64,000 nucleotides of DNA from CAVVSQ01 sp963848825 (GTDB lineage Bacteria > Planctomycetota > Planctomycetia > Gemmatales > Gemmataceae): contig CAWKFA010000016.1 in the NCBI GenBank assembly GCA_963848825.1, positions 340,231-404,230 of the forward strand, given 5' to 3'. Under the pieces are notes generated by a model that saw nothing but the letters and a program-made list of their open reading frames with translations, did no database searches and was not told the DNA's origin. The position numbers were made by a program, and so were the translations under genes. This document shows positions 29,144-37,297 of this stretch, one piece after another. How positions within the stretch are numbered: position 1 is the stretch's first letter; each line of letters opens with the position of its first letter.

Positions 29144-30196
29144 TTAAAAAAGACATGGGTCTCCGGCAGCCGGCGCCAGGCGTGCGAGCGTCGCCTGTAC
29201 CGTTGGGCGCGGGCAGGACCAGACCAAAAAGAACAGCGCCTGCCTGGCCCAGCGCTGGGCAGGATGGTTACGGAGATAGCCCGCCCCTTTGCTGGCCGTG
29301 ATGGCCACCTGGGTCGCGCGCAACACCAGGCTATTGGCACGCGCCCGCAGGCCGGCGGCGTTTTCAGACGTACTGCTCCCCGTCGCTAGCCGATGCATTT
29401 CCTGATGCAATTCTTCCCGCTCGTGCCGTAAATTAACGGCACTCTCGCTCAGATCGGCGCGCAGCTTGGCCTCTTCCTCGAGGTAGGCAATAGCCGCGGC
29501 GCTCAAGCCAAGCGCCAGACAGGACGTCTCCAGACCGCCGGCGCCCCCCTTGCCTGTCGCCAGCACCGTTGGCGCCGGGCCTGCCAGCAACCATTTTCGA
29601 TCAAGTTCCACATGGTCCAGGCGAACCTCGGCCGTCATCGAGCCGCGCAGCGCCATCAGGTCCAGGGGCGGTTCGACATGAACGCCAGGCAGTAGCGTGG
29701 GCAGCGCCGCCAGGATTTGCAAACCGCTGTCCGTCACGGCACCAAGCACGATATGATTCGCTCGCGCGGCCCCGGTCACCCAGGGGACGGTGCCATCCAA
29801 AATGTAGCCGTCGCCGCTGGCGCGGGCCACGAGCGTAGGTTGCTGATGCTGACGGGATGTCGTTAGCTGAGATAAGCCGACCGTGGCGAACGTCTTGCCA
29901 CTCGCCAGCGCACTGAGCAGGTCAAAACGCAGGCTTTCGTCGGCCAGGTTTTTTAGATGGCGCGCCGCCGACTCACGTTGACTCAAAATAAAGCAGGTCG
30001 TCAGGCAAGCAGAGGCAAGCTGTTCGTAGCCATCCAGAAGAGCGTCCGTTCCTAGCTCCGAACCACCGTGCGCCTTGGCGATGCTCCAGCCGGTCACGCC
30101 GGAATCGACCAGCGCTTGCCAGGATGCACTCGGCCAGGCGAGTTCATCATTGGCCGCTTCGGCGTTTAACGTCAACGCAGTCAGGCAATCGATCAC
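29144..30196 (-). CDS. Acyl-CoA dehydrogenase family protein
   Basis: About 350 residues with acyl-CoA dehydrogenase architecture. It has a helical N-terminal domain ('WSIAKAHGGSELGTDALL', 'LTTCFILSQRESAARHLKN'), a middle beta domain ('TFATVGLSQLTTSRQH', 'GYILDGTVPWVTGAARANH', 'VRLDHVELDRKWLLAG'), and a C-terminal helical bundle ending 'GYLRNHPAQRWARQALFFL'. It is slightly shorter than typical members and I could not place a catalytic glutamate with confidence. It may use a non-standard substrate or be an atypical flavoprotein. It probably shares a transcript with galK downstream. Confidence 0.8.
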   Translation of the reverse strand: MIDCLTALTLNAEAANDELAWPSASWQALVDSGVTGWSIAKAHGGSELGTDALLDGYEQLASACLTTCFILSQRESAARHLKNLADESLRFDLLSALASGKTFATVGLSQLTTSRQHQQPTLVARASGDGYILDGTVPWVTGAARANHIVLGAVTDSGLQILAALPTLLPGVHVEPPLDLMALRGSMTAEVRLDHVELDRKWLLAGPAPTVLATGKGGAGGLETSCLALGLSAAAIAYLEEEAKLRADLSESAVNLRHEREELHQEMHRLATGSSTSENAAGLRARANSLVLRATQVAITASKGAGYLRNHPAQRWARQALFFLVWSCPRPTVQATLARLAPAAGDPCLF

Positions 30197-30220
30197 GATT
30201 TGTACCCCCGACCAGGCACG

Positions 30221-31169
30221 CTATTCGGTTGGAGACAAGGCGGCGATCAGGCGGCGCACGCGGGCAGACTGCTCATCGTTCAAAACTTGCGAGCAAGCCA
30301 GACCGTTGCCAAAGATCGCGTACTGATTGAACTGCCACGGGACCGTCTTGTCACGTGTGATCTCGAAAATCTGCGGATTTTCCGGGCCGGCGTGACAATT
30401 GCCGACGACAAAGTTGCCGTTATCAAGTTCCGTCAAGAACGTGGTCCATTTGAGATTGATTTTCGTGTCAGGAACACTGTCCTTAATTTGCCAAACCACC
30501 TTGCCGTCGTGGGTGACCTCGATGACGCTCGCGCCGCCGCCCGAGGCGATGAGCGTGTTGCCATTGCGCAGCCGGATGGCACCGTAGACGCGTGTTTTGA
30601 TTGGATAATCCCAAACCACGTCACCCTTGCCGTCATACTCGGTTACCACGCCCGGTTCTTCCGCGCACACCAGGTAATTGCCATTGTCCAGCTTGCGCCA
30701 TACGCGTATGTTGCGTTCCGCCCGGCTTCAGTTTTAACTCCGCATGGATCTTGCCGGCGTTATCGACTTCGATGATACGGCCAACACCGCTCTCGGCGAT
30801 CATCGTCAGGCCGCCAGGAAGGCGACGAAAGGCGTGGACCTCGACCCGTTTGCCGGCGTTGCCGTTCATGGTGCTCGCGTCGTAGGTCCAGACAACCTTT
30901 TTAGCGAGCGTCATCTCGATGATTTTTGACCAGTTTTCGTGGAAGAGAATATTGCCGTTATCGAGAAACTGAATGTCATGATGCCCCGCGTGCCCCGTTT
31001 TCGGACCGGAGGTCTTGTGGGACCAGAGGACTTTGCCGTCCGCCTCGCAAATGGCCACGATGTTATTGCCATAAGAAGCGCTGGCCAGGACCAGCCTATC
31101 GGCCCGGGCCCCGGCGCTGCTTGCCAACAGCAGCAAAAAGGCTCCAACCAGGGAGAGGTAGTTTGTCAT
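30221..31169 (-). CDS. Exported beta-propeller (PQQ-like repeat) protein; frameshifted
   Basis: ATG 31169 begins a signal peptide ('LVGAFLLLLASSAGARA'). The mature protein is a string of blade-like units built on 'G.(I/V)LW...' and 'LDNGN.L': 'EADGKVLWSHKTSG', 'QFLDNGNILFHENWSK', 'VEVDNAGKIHAELKL'. After a frameshift near 30705 come 'LDNGNYLVCAEE', 'RLRNGNTLIASGGG' and 'DGKVVWQIKDSV'. It resembles PQQ-repeat or arylsulfotransferase-like propellers. No catalytic residue is identifiable, so a binding or scaffolding role is as likely as enzymatic. About 315 residues. Confidence 0.7.
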
Positions 31170-31364
31170 GGGATTGCCCGGAAAACGCGGTGGTAAGACT
31201 TCGATTATTCTATGATGCTGCCGCGGGAAAGCCCCACAGATACTCCGTATCAGAAAACGCTGAGGGTTCGTCCCGCCTGACAGCGGGAACACGGGGGCAA
31301 ATGGAACCAAGGAACCCTCAGCTTACCCAGATTACCAAATGTATCGCGAAATTTGGTCACTTCG

Positions 31365-31422
31365 TACCCCCAGGGGGCCAGGGGGCCATGTAAAAACATG
31401 GCCCCCTGGCCCCCTGGGGGTA
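31365..31422. repeat. Perfect 58-base nested palindrome
   Basis: Two exactly complementary 27-base arms (31365-31391 and 31396-31422) flank AAAA. Each arm itself contains the dyad CCCCCAGGGGG plus a second GGGGGCC block. A smaller inverted pair (ACCAAAT...ATTTGGT) lies just before, at 31333-31357. The position is between the divergent propeller and lpdA genes. Confidence 0.95.
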
Positions 31423-31536
31423 TGCCACATCAATGGTACACGCCCGTGTTAATGGGCGACCAGACCCTGGCCCGGCCGTTTGAGAAACTGGTTCCATCTT
31501 GGCGACGCGGCGTCTTTTACAGATACTATCCCCATC

Positions 31537-32958
31537 ATGAAAAACGAGGAAAAACCTGCCGAACCGACTCGATTCGATCTCATTGTCGTGGGTGCCGGCC
31601 CTGGGGGTTACGTGGCTGCTATCCGGGCAGCTCAACTGGGCCTCAAGGTAGCCTGCGTGGACAAAAGCGTTGCCCTGGGCGGCACCTGCCTCAATATTGG
31701 CTGTATTCCCAGCAAGGCACTGCTCGATTCCAGCGAGCTCTTTTACCTGGCGGGCAAGCGGTTTACGCGCCATGGCATAGAGGTGCAGGGGCTCGCGCTC
31801 GATTTGCCACGCCTGATGTCACGCAAAGATGGCATTGTCAAAGGGCTGACCGACGGGGTGGCTTTTTTGTTTCGCAAAAACGGCATCACCTCGTTCCATG
31901 GCAAGGCGAAACTTAGCGGCCAGGGCAAGATCGCGCTAAGCGGCGACAAACCCGTCGAGCTGACGGCGAACGCGATCCTCCTGGCAACCGGGAGCGAGCC
32001 GGCCCCCCTGCCCTTTCTACCCTTTGACGGCAAGCAGATTGTCAGTTCCACCGAGGCGCTGACATTCGAGGCCGTGCCCAAACACCTCATTGTTATTGGC
32101 GGCGGCTACATTGGTTTGGAGCTTGGTTCGGTCTGGGCACGCCTGGGATCCAAGGTGACGGTGCTGGAGTTCTTGCCACGGCTTCTGCCTCTGAATGATG
32201 TCGAGGTGGCTGGCATGCTCGCACGCTCGCTCGCCAGGCAGGGCCTGGATATTCATCTCGAGACGCGCGTCACCGGCGCGACGAAAGATGCCGGGCAAGT
32301 CATCGTCCACGCCGAGAAGGGTGGCACCGCCGTGAATTTTACCGGCGACAGGGTCCTCGTAGCCGTCGGCCGACGCCCTTGCACGAACGGCCTGGGTCTT
32401 CAAGAGGCCGGCGTTCGTACCGATGAGAAGACAGGAAAAGTGCTTGTAAACGATAAATATGAAACCAGCTTGCCGGGAGTCTTCGCAGTGGGAGACTTGA
32501 TCGCGGGGCCGATGCTGGCCCACAAGGCGAGCGAGGAGGGCGTCGCCTTCGCCGAAACGCTGGCCAAGAAGGCGGGCCACGTCAATTATGGCGCCATCCC
32601 GAGCGTGATCTATACGGCACCAGAATTGGCGGCCGTCGGTTTGACGGAAGAGGAAGTGAAGGCAACCGGCCAGGCGTACAAGGTGGGCAAGTTCCCGTTC
32701 CAGGCCAATGGCCGGGCCAAATGCCTCGACGAAACCGAAGGCCTGGTCAAGATCATCACCGCTGCCAAAACGGACAAGATTCTCGGCATGCACATCCTGG
32801 GCCCGCGGGCTTCGGACATGATCGCGGAGGGAGTGCTGGCGCTGGAGTTTGGGGCGTGTGCCGAGGATCTGGCGCGCACCTGCCATGGGCATCCGACTTT
32901 AGCCGAAGCCGTCGGCGAGGCGGCGCGCGCCGCCTGGTCGATGGCATTGCACGCCTAA
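31537..32958 (+). CDS. lpdA: Dihydrolipoyl dehydrogenase (E3)
   Basis: ATG 31537 is preferred because the FAD-binding 'DLIVVGAGPGGYVAAIRAA' then starts ~13 residues in. The redox-active disulfide motif 'GGTCLNIGCIPSKALL' is intact, as are the NAD-binding 'HLIVIGGGYIGLELGSVW' and the C-terminal His-Glu pair in 'CHGHPTLAEAVGEA'. 473 residues, normal length, no frameshift. It reoxidises dihydrolipoamide in pyruvate and 2-oxoglutarate dehydrogenase or glycine cleavage complexes; no E1 or E2 gene is adjacent. A T-rich tract after the stop (near 32995-33003) with weak dyad symmetry may terminate transcription. Confidence 0.95.
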   Translation: MKNEEKPAEPTRFDLIVVGAGPGGYVAAIRAAQLGLKVACVDKSVALGGTCLNIGCIPSKALLDSSELFYLAGKRFTRHGIEVQGLALDLPRLMSRKDGIVKGLTDGVAFLFRKNGITSFHGKAKLSGQGKIALSGDKPVELTANAILLATGSEPAPLPFLPFDGKQIVSSTEALTFEAVPKHLIVIGGGYIGLELGSVWARLGSKVTVLEFLPRLLPLNDVEVAGMLARSLARQGLDIHLETRVTGATKDAGQVIVHAEKGGTAVNFTGDRVLVAVGRRPCTNGLGLQEAGVRTDEKTGKVLVNDKYETSLPGVFAVGDLIAGPMLAHKASEEGVAFAETLAKKAGHVNYGAIPSVIYTAPELAAVGLTEEEVKATGQAYKVGKFPFQANGRAKCLDETEGLVKIITAAKTDKILGMHILGPRASDMIAEGVLALEFGACAEDLARTCHGHPTLAEAVGEAARAAWSMALHA

Positions 32959-33156
32959 ACGGAACACTTTACCGCCGGCCCTGGCGAACCGGTCCTTTTT
33001 TTACAGCGTTCCCATTCCCTTCACGACTTTTTCCGGCAGAATTGTTCATGAGCGTCAGGCAACCTTCACGACGCTCTGGTCCGCTCGCGCAGACTGCCTC
33101 CGGCTAACCCGGCGCCCACGAGGCACCTCACGCTTTTGCCGGCACGAGTTTCTTCC

Positions 33157-33705
33157 ATGACATGGCATCGTTGTCTCTCGCGAATCGTCGGCGCCGCCGC
33201 TCTTGGGTCGGCTCTGGTCTTTACCGGAGCAACCCGGGGTCAGCTGCCGGAGGACGTATTGTTCCGTGACCTGTGGCACACAGCCCAGGCCCGCAAGATC
33301 CTGCAATCCGACCCGCAGCTTGGTCCCTTGAACATCGGCGTGAGGGTAACAGGCGGCGTGGCGCTCTTGTGGGGGCCGGTTCCTTCCGCTGATCTGGCGT
33401 ATCGCGCTGAACAAAGGCTGCGACCTCTGTTCGAACTTATCGAGGTACGCAACACGTTGACCGTGGACACGGATGGTGTCCTGGAACCCCCGGCGCCGCC
33501 AAGTTCGCTGGAACAATTCGCTCCCGCCACCCCGAGGGAGCCGCGCCGGCCGCTGCTGGAACCGAGCGCTCGCGTCGCGCTCGCGGGTATTGCGGCGCCA
33601 GAGGAAACGCTGACCGCGCGCTCCTCACCTTTGACCCGCAATCCGTCCCCTGTGGCCATTACGTTGCGTATGCCCTTTCTCGGCACCATCGCGTTGCCGC
33701 GCTAG
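33157..33705 (+). CDS. Exported BON-domain protein
   Basis: ATG 33157 opens a signal peptide ('RIVGAAALGSALVFTGATRG'). Residues ~30-105 are a BON domain: 'ARKILQSDPQLGPLNIGVRV', a glycine turn ('TGGVALLWGPVPS'), then 'AYRAEQRLRPLFELIEVRN' and 'LTV'. The remaining ~80 residues are Pro/Arg-rich and probably disordered. BON domains bind membrane lipid or polysaccharide in periplasmic proteins; no partner is visible here. Confidence 0.78.
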   Translation: MTWHRCLSRIVGAAALGSALVFTGATRGQLPEDVLFRDLWHTAQARKILQSDPQLGPLNIGVRVTGGVALLWGPVPSADLAYRAEQRLRPLFELIEVRNTLTVDTDGVLEPPAPPSSLEQFAPATPREPRRPLLEPSARVALAGIAAPEETLTARSSPLTRNPSPVAITLRMPFLGTIALPR

Positions 33706-33754
33706 GGGCGAAGGTGGCGGACTTCTGGAGCCTGTTAGAGTCTTTCCCAGCGCG

Positions 33755-33810
33755 AAACCGCTGAGCGCTTACGGGGTGCTTGCACCCGGTGGGCCTCAGC
33801 GGTGTTTTTT
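33755..33810 (+). terminator. Rho-independent terminator after the BON gene
   Basis: CCGCTGAG (33758-33765) pairs with CTCAGCGG (33795-33802). The internal loop has its own GGGTGC/GCACCC pairing, and TGTTTTTT follows (33803-33810). Confidence 0.8.
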
Positions 33811-33952
33811 CACCTTCTCATCCTCAAATTCCCGCCATTCTCTTTGAACATCTAAAAACTAGTACGTGGACGCGCCTGCCAAATCGCAGGTCCTGACCAC
33901 GCTTTTTTTTAAAGCCGCTTCCTATAATACCGGGAAAACCTTGGGGAGTTCC

Positions 33953-35011
33953 ATGCACGACGCATCTTATACGTTTCTCGAAAAATTACTGCTCACACCA
34001 AGTCCGTCCGGCTACGAAAAGCAGATCCAGGACGTCGTTCGCGCCTGGGCCAAACCGCTGGCCCACGAGGTGCGTACGGATCGGCACGGCAACGTCATCG
34101 CGGTCCTTAACCCCGAGGGTTCGCCTCGCCTTATGCTGGCCGGACATTGCGATCAGATTGCCCTCATGGTGCAGCACATTGACGACAATGGCTTCCTCTA
34201 TGTGCAGCCCATGGGCGGTTGGGACATGCAAATACTTCTCGGTCAAAACCTGACCGTTTGGGCGAAGGATGGCGCCATCGCGGGCGTGCTGCGCGCAAGG
34301 CCCCGCACCTGCTTACCACGGAGGAACGCAACAAGGTGCCGCAATTTCAGGACGTCTGGGTCGATATCGGCGCCAAGGACAAGAAAGACGCGGAAGCCCT
34401 GGTAACGCCCGGCGATACGCTGACCGTCGACCTCGGCTGCCGCCCGTTACGCAACGGCCTGTTCACCTCACCGGGCCTCGATGACAAGGTCGGCGTTTGG
34501 ACCGTGATGGAGACGCTCAGGCTGCTCCACAATCGCCCCCTGCAAGCGGCCGTCTATTGCGTTTCAACCGTGCAAGAAGAGATCGGCCTGCGTGGCGCCA
34601 CCACGAGCGCCTACGGCATCCATCCCACCGTGGGCATAGCAGTCGACGTCTGCCACGCGACCGACGTGCCGGGCAATGAAAAGAAACAGATCGGCGATAC
34701 CAAGCTTTCGGGAGGCCCCGTGATCTTTCGTGGCCCCAACATCAATCCCCATGTGTTCGATCGTCTGAGTGCGACCGCCCGCCGCGCACGAGATCCCCAT
34801 CCAATCACGCGGCGTACCGCGGGCTACCGGGACCGACGCCAACGCCATTCAGCTCGCCCGCGACGGCGTCGCCGCCGGTCTGGTGGGCATTCCCAACCGC
34901 TACATGCACAGTCCTGTTGAAGTCGTCAGCCTGGAAGACCTGGATCGCGCCGCCCGCCTACTGGCTGAATTCTGCCTGAGCGTGACGTCCGACATGGATT
35001 GGGTGCCGTGA
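33953..35011 (+). CDS. M42 family (glutamyl/endoglucanase-type) aminopeptidase; frameshifted
   Basis: Start chosen at ATG 33953, just after a TATAAT box (33923-33928) and a GGGGAG ribosome site. All metal-binding motifs of the M42 family are present in order: 'AGHCDQIALMV' (His), 'SPGLDDKVGVW' (Asp), 'VQEEIGLRGA' (catalytic Glu pair), 'AVDVCHATD' (Asp) and 'NRYMHSPVEV' (His). The frame breaks near 34290 and 34780; the joined product is about 350 residues, normal for the family. These are cytosolic, dodecameric, metal-dependent aminopeptidases acting on short peptides. An ImmA/IrrE-like protease gene follows after 39 bases, probably on the same transcript. Confidence 0.88.
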
Positions 35012-35050
35012 ATTTCTGCAAAGATCTCTTCCGCCGAGGACGCTCCCGCA

Positions 35051-35767
35051 ATGCTGGATGACATGCCGAGAGAAGACATGGTCGCGACGGTTGATCGCGA
35101 AGTGGAAAAGCTGCTGCATGCCGCCAAAATCGAGCAGCCGCCGGTGGACGCCATCGCGCTGGCGCAGGGCCACCTGGGGATGGTGGTGTGCATGGATAAA
35201 CGCCAGGCGCAGCGCGGACGAGCGCAGCGGTCCGCCGGCAAAAAACAGATTTATCTGAGGCCGGAGCCACGCGAAGAACGCCATCAGTGGACCGTCGCTC
35301 ACGAGATCGGCGAACATATGAAGAGCGAGCTACTTATTCGCCTGGGCATGGAACCGGGTGAAACGCGCGCCATGGCGGGCGAGTCGCTGGCCAACTTGTT
35401 CGCCTATCGGCTGCTGGTGCCCACCTGCTGGTTCGCGGACGATGCACGCGCCCTCGAATATGACCTGCTCGCTCTCAAGAAAAAATACGCGACTTCCAGC
35501 CACGAAGTGCTGGCCTGGCGTTTCCTCGATTTGCCCGAGGCATGCATCGTCACGATCATCGACAACGAGGCGATCAGCCGGCGGCGGAGCAATTCCTTTC
35601 GTATCTCACGTCGGCTGGAGCCCGCGGAAGTAAAGTGCGCGAGCCATGTTCATCGCCAGGACCTGCCCCACCGGGTGCAGGAAAATGGCTGGACCGTGCA
35701 AGGCTGGCCCGTCCATCAAGCTGACTGGAAACGCGAAATCCTGCGCAGCGTCGTGGACGCCGACTGA
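35051..35767 (+). CDS. ImmA/IrrE family metallo-endopeptidase
   Basis: A 238-residue protein with the zinc motif 'WTVAHEIGEHM' (HExxH). It is followed by a helix ('ESLANLFAYRLLVPTCWF') that matches the ImmA/IrrE pattern, in which a downstream Glu/Asn-Ala-Ala-like segment completes the site. The N-terminus ('DMVATVDREVEKLLHAAKIE', 'DAIALAQGHLGM') is the helical lead-in seen in these proteins. Family members cleave repressor or stress regulators. No HTH repressor gene is adjacent, so the target is unknown. Convergent with the dipeptidase gene, which ends eight bases away. Confidence 0.82.
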   Translation: MLDDMPREDMVATVDREVEKLLHAAKIEQPPVDAIALAQGHLGMVVCMDKRQAQRGRAQRSAGKKQIYLRPEPREERHQWTVAHEIGEHMKSELLIRLGMEPGETRAMAGESLANLFAYRLLVPTCWFADDARALEYDLLALKKKYATSSHEVLAWRFLDLPEACIVTIIDNEAISRRRSNSFRISRRLEPAEVKCASHVHRQDLPHRVQENGWTVQGWPVHQADWKREILRSVVDAD

Positions 35768-35774
35768 GGGTGGA

Positions 35775-36867
35775 CTAACTGTCCGCTTGCCGGTGGGCCC
35801 AGTTGGAAGTGAAAAAGCCCACCCAGTTGCCATGCATGATGCCTTCGATATCAGGTTCCGAATAACCACGATTGCGAAGCAACTCCGGCACCTTTTGCAG
35901 GTCGGCAATGGTATCAAGATCGCACGGCGATTGTTCACGGCCAAAGCCGCCATCCAGGTCGGTCCCAATGGCGACATGCCGGGCATTACCGGCCAGCTCG
36001 CAGACTTTGTCGATGTGATCGATCATCCGCTCGAGCGTGACCAGTTCAGGCTTGGATTCGCCGCGCACCCAGTTCGGGTGCAACATCCAGCTATCCAGCG
36101 CGATGCCGATAACGGCGCCGCGGCCGATTAGTCGTCGCGTTTGCTCATCGGTAAGCTGGCGCTGATTCGGCACCAGGGTGCGGTTGTTGTGATGGCTGGC
36201 CAGGAGTGGCCCGCCGTAAGTCTCCAAAGCTTCGTCGAAGCATTGATCGGAAAGATGGGTCACGTCCAAAATCATGCCGACGCGTTCCATCTCTTTAAGA
36301 AGCGGCTTGCCCGGCGGGAAGAAACCGCCCTCCGTTCCCGTGCCGTGGCCGTAGGGGCTCAGCCCATAATGGGTGGGGCCAATGATCCGCAGCCCGGCCT
36401 CGTACCATTCCTCGACCTGGCTAGGGAAGAGCACGGGATCGGCACCTTCCATGCTGAGGATATAGCCCAAAGGTAGGGTCTTGGAGTTTTCATCGGCTCG
36501 CCACGCCCGGAGATGGGCATTGAGGCTCGCGGCGTCTTTGATAATGCGCAGCAAGCCTTCTTGTTCGAGGGCGCGATAGTAAGCAAGCTGGCCATGCGCC
36601 GCGCCGTAAGCTGCCGGCATGGAACTATATCGCTGAACCGCGGGCATGGCGCCCGTGCGTAGCTGGCCGGGCCAGCAACGTGGCGATGAAGATTACTACC
36701 TTGCCCCGGCGCAGCTCGGGAAAGGCGACCGTATTACAACAGCGGCCTTTGTCCCGCAGGCCGGCAGCCGTTTCCGCTTGCCTTATTTCCGCCACCGGCA
36801 ACCGCAAATCGCGATTCCAATCGACGGCGTTCCAGGCCAGGTCGAGGTGTGCGTCAAAAATGATCAT
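35775..36867 (-). CDS. M19 membrane dipeptidase-like (renal dipeptidase family) protein; frameshifted
   Basis: The N-terminus 'IIFDAHLDLAWNA' carries the HxD zinc pair. After a frameshift near 36640 the rest reads through 'ILSMEGADPVLF' (bridging Glu), 'GPTHYGLSPYGHG', 'LDVTHLSDQCFDEALE', 'PLLASHHNNRTLVPNQRQL' (His ligands) and 'VAIGTDLDGGFG' (Asp), ending 'GIMHGNWVGFF'. This is the complete M19 zinc-site set. No signal peptide is seen, so the enzyme is probably cytoplasmic. It hydrolyses dipeptides, including D-amino-acid-containing ones in some members. About 364 residues. Confidence 0.88.
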
Positions 36868-36879
36868 GTTGATGGCACC

Positions 36880-37278
36880 TTACTTGTTTTCAAACTCTTC
36901 CTTGGGCGGCGGTTCAGGTTTCTTGTTGTACTTGGCGATGTACATGTCTTCGAATTTCTTGTAGCGTGTGGGGTCGCATTTGAAGCATTGCGATGATGCC
37001 CTGTCATGTATCTTGCACCAGTCGCCATTGTCCTTGAATTTCTTCTTGGCATTCGCTTCGGACATGCAAATGCTGCACAGGTCCTCCGGCACGCCGTGCT
37101 CCTGGCACCACCAGCCTTCATGGGCGGCAGCGGGCTTGCCCTCGCCCTTGGTGTCCGCGGAGTCAGCTTTGCCTTTGGCTTGCTGGACTGTCTTCTCAAT
37201 TTTGTTACAGCCAATACCAGAAACTATCAAGGCAATGGCCGCCAATATCAGGCTGCTGCCTAAACGCGTCATCGACAT
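36880..37278 (-). CDS. Small Cys/His-rich lipoprotein linked to metal efflux
   Basis: Start chosen at ATG 37278, because AAGGAG sits seven bases upstream. The signal sequence ends in a lipobox ('LIVSGIGC'), so the mature protein is lipid-anchored. The core has a two-part metal-site-like motif: 'WWCQEHGVPEDLCSICM', then 'DWCKIHDRASSQCFKCDP'. The same arrangement (WC-x2-H-x3-PE-x2-C-x2-C, then WC-x2-H...C) is embedded in the RND adaptor at 40508-42169. The gene lies directly after the RND pump gene on the same strand, suggesting it hands metal to or from the efflux complex. About 132 residues; no named family recognised. Confidence 0.7.
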   Translation of the reverse strand: MSMTRLGSSLILAAIALIVSGIGCNKIEKTVQQAKGKADSADTKGEGKPAAAHEGWWCQEHGVPEDLCSICMSEANAKKKFKDNGDWCKIHDRASSQCFKCDPTRYKKFEDMYIAKYNKKPEPPPKEEFENK

Positions 37279-37297
37279 GCGCTTCTCCTTCATAAGG

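Noticed and set aside
30207..30775. Plus-strand frame across the end of the propeller gene
   Set aside because: No motif and fully antisense to recognisable propeller blades.
33885..33930. A full sigma-70 promoter before the M42 gene
   Set aside because: A TATAAT box is present at 33923-33928 but no -35 element lies at acceptable spacing, so only the -10 is noted under the gene.
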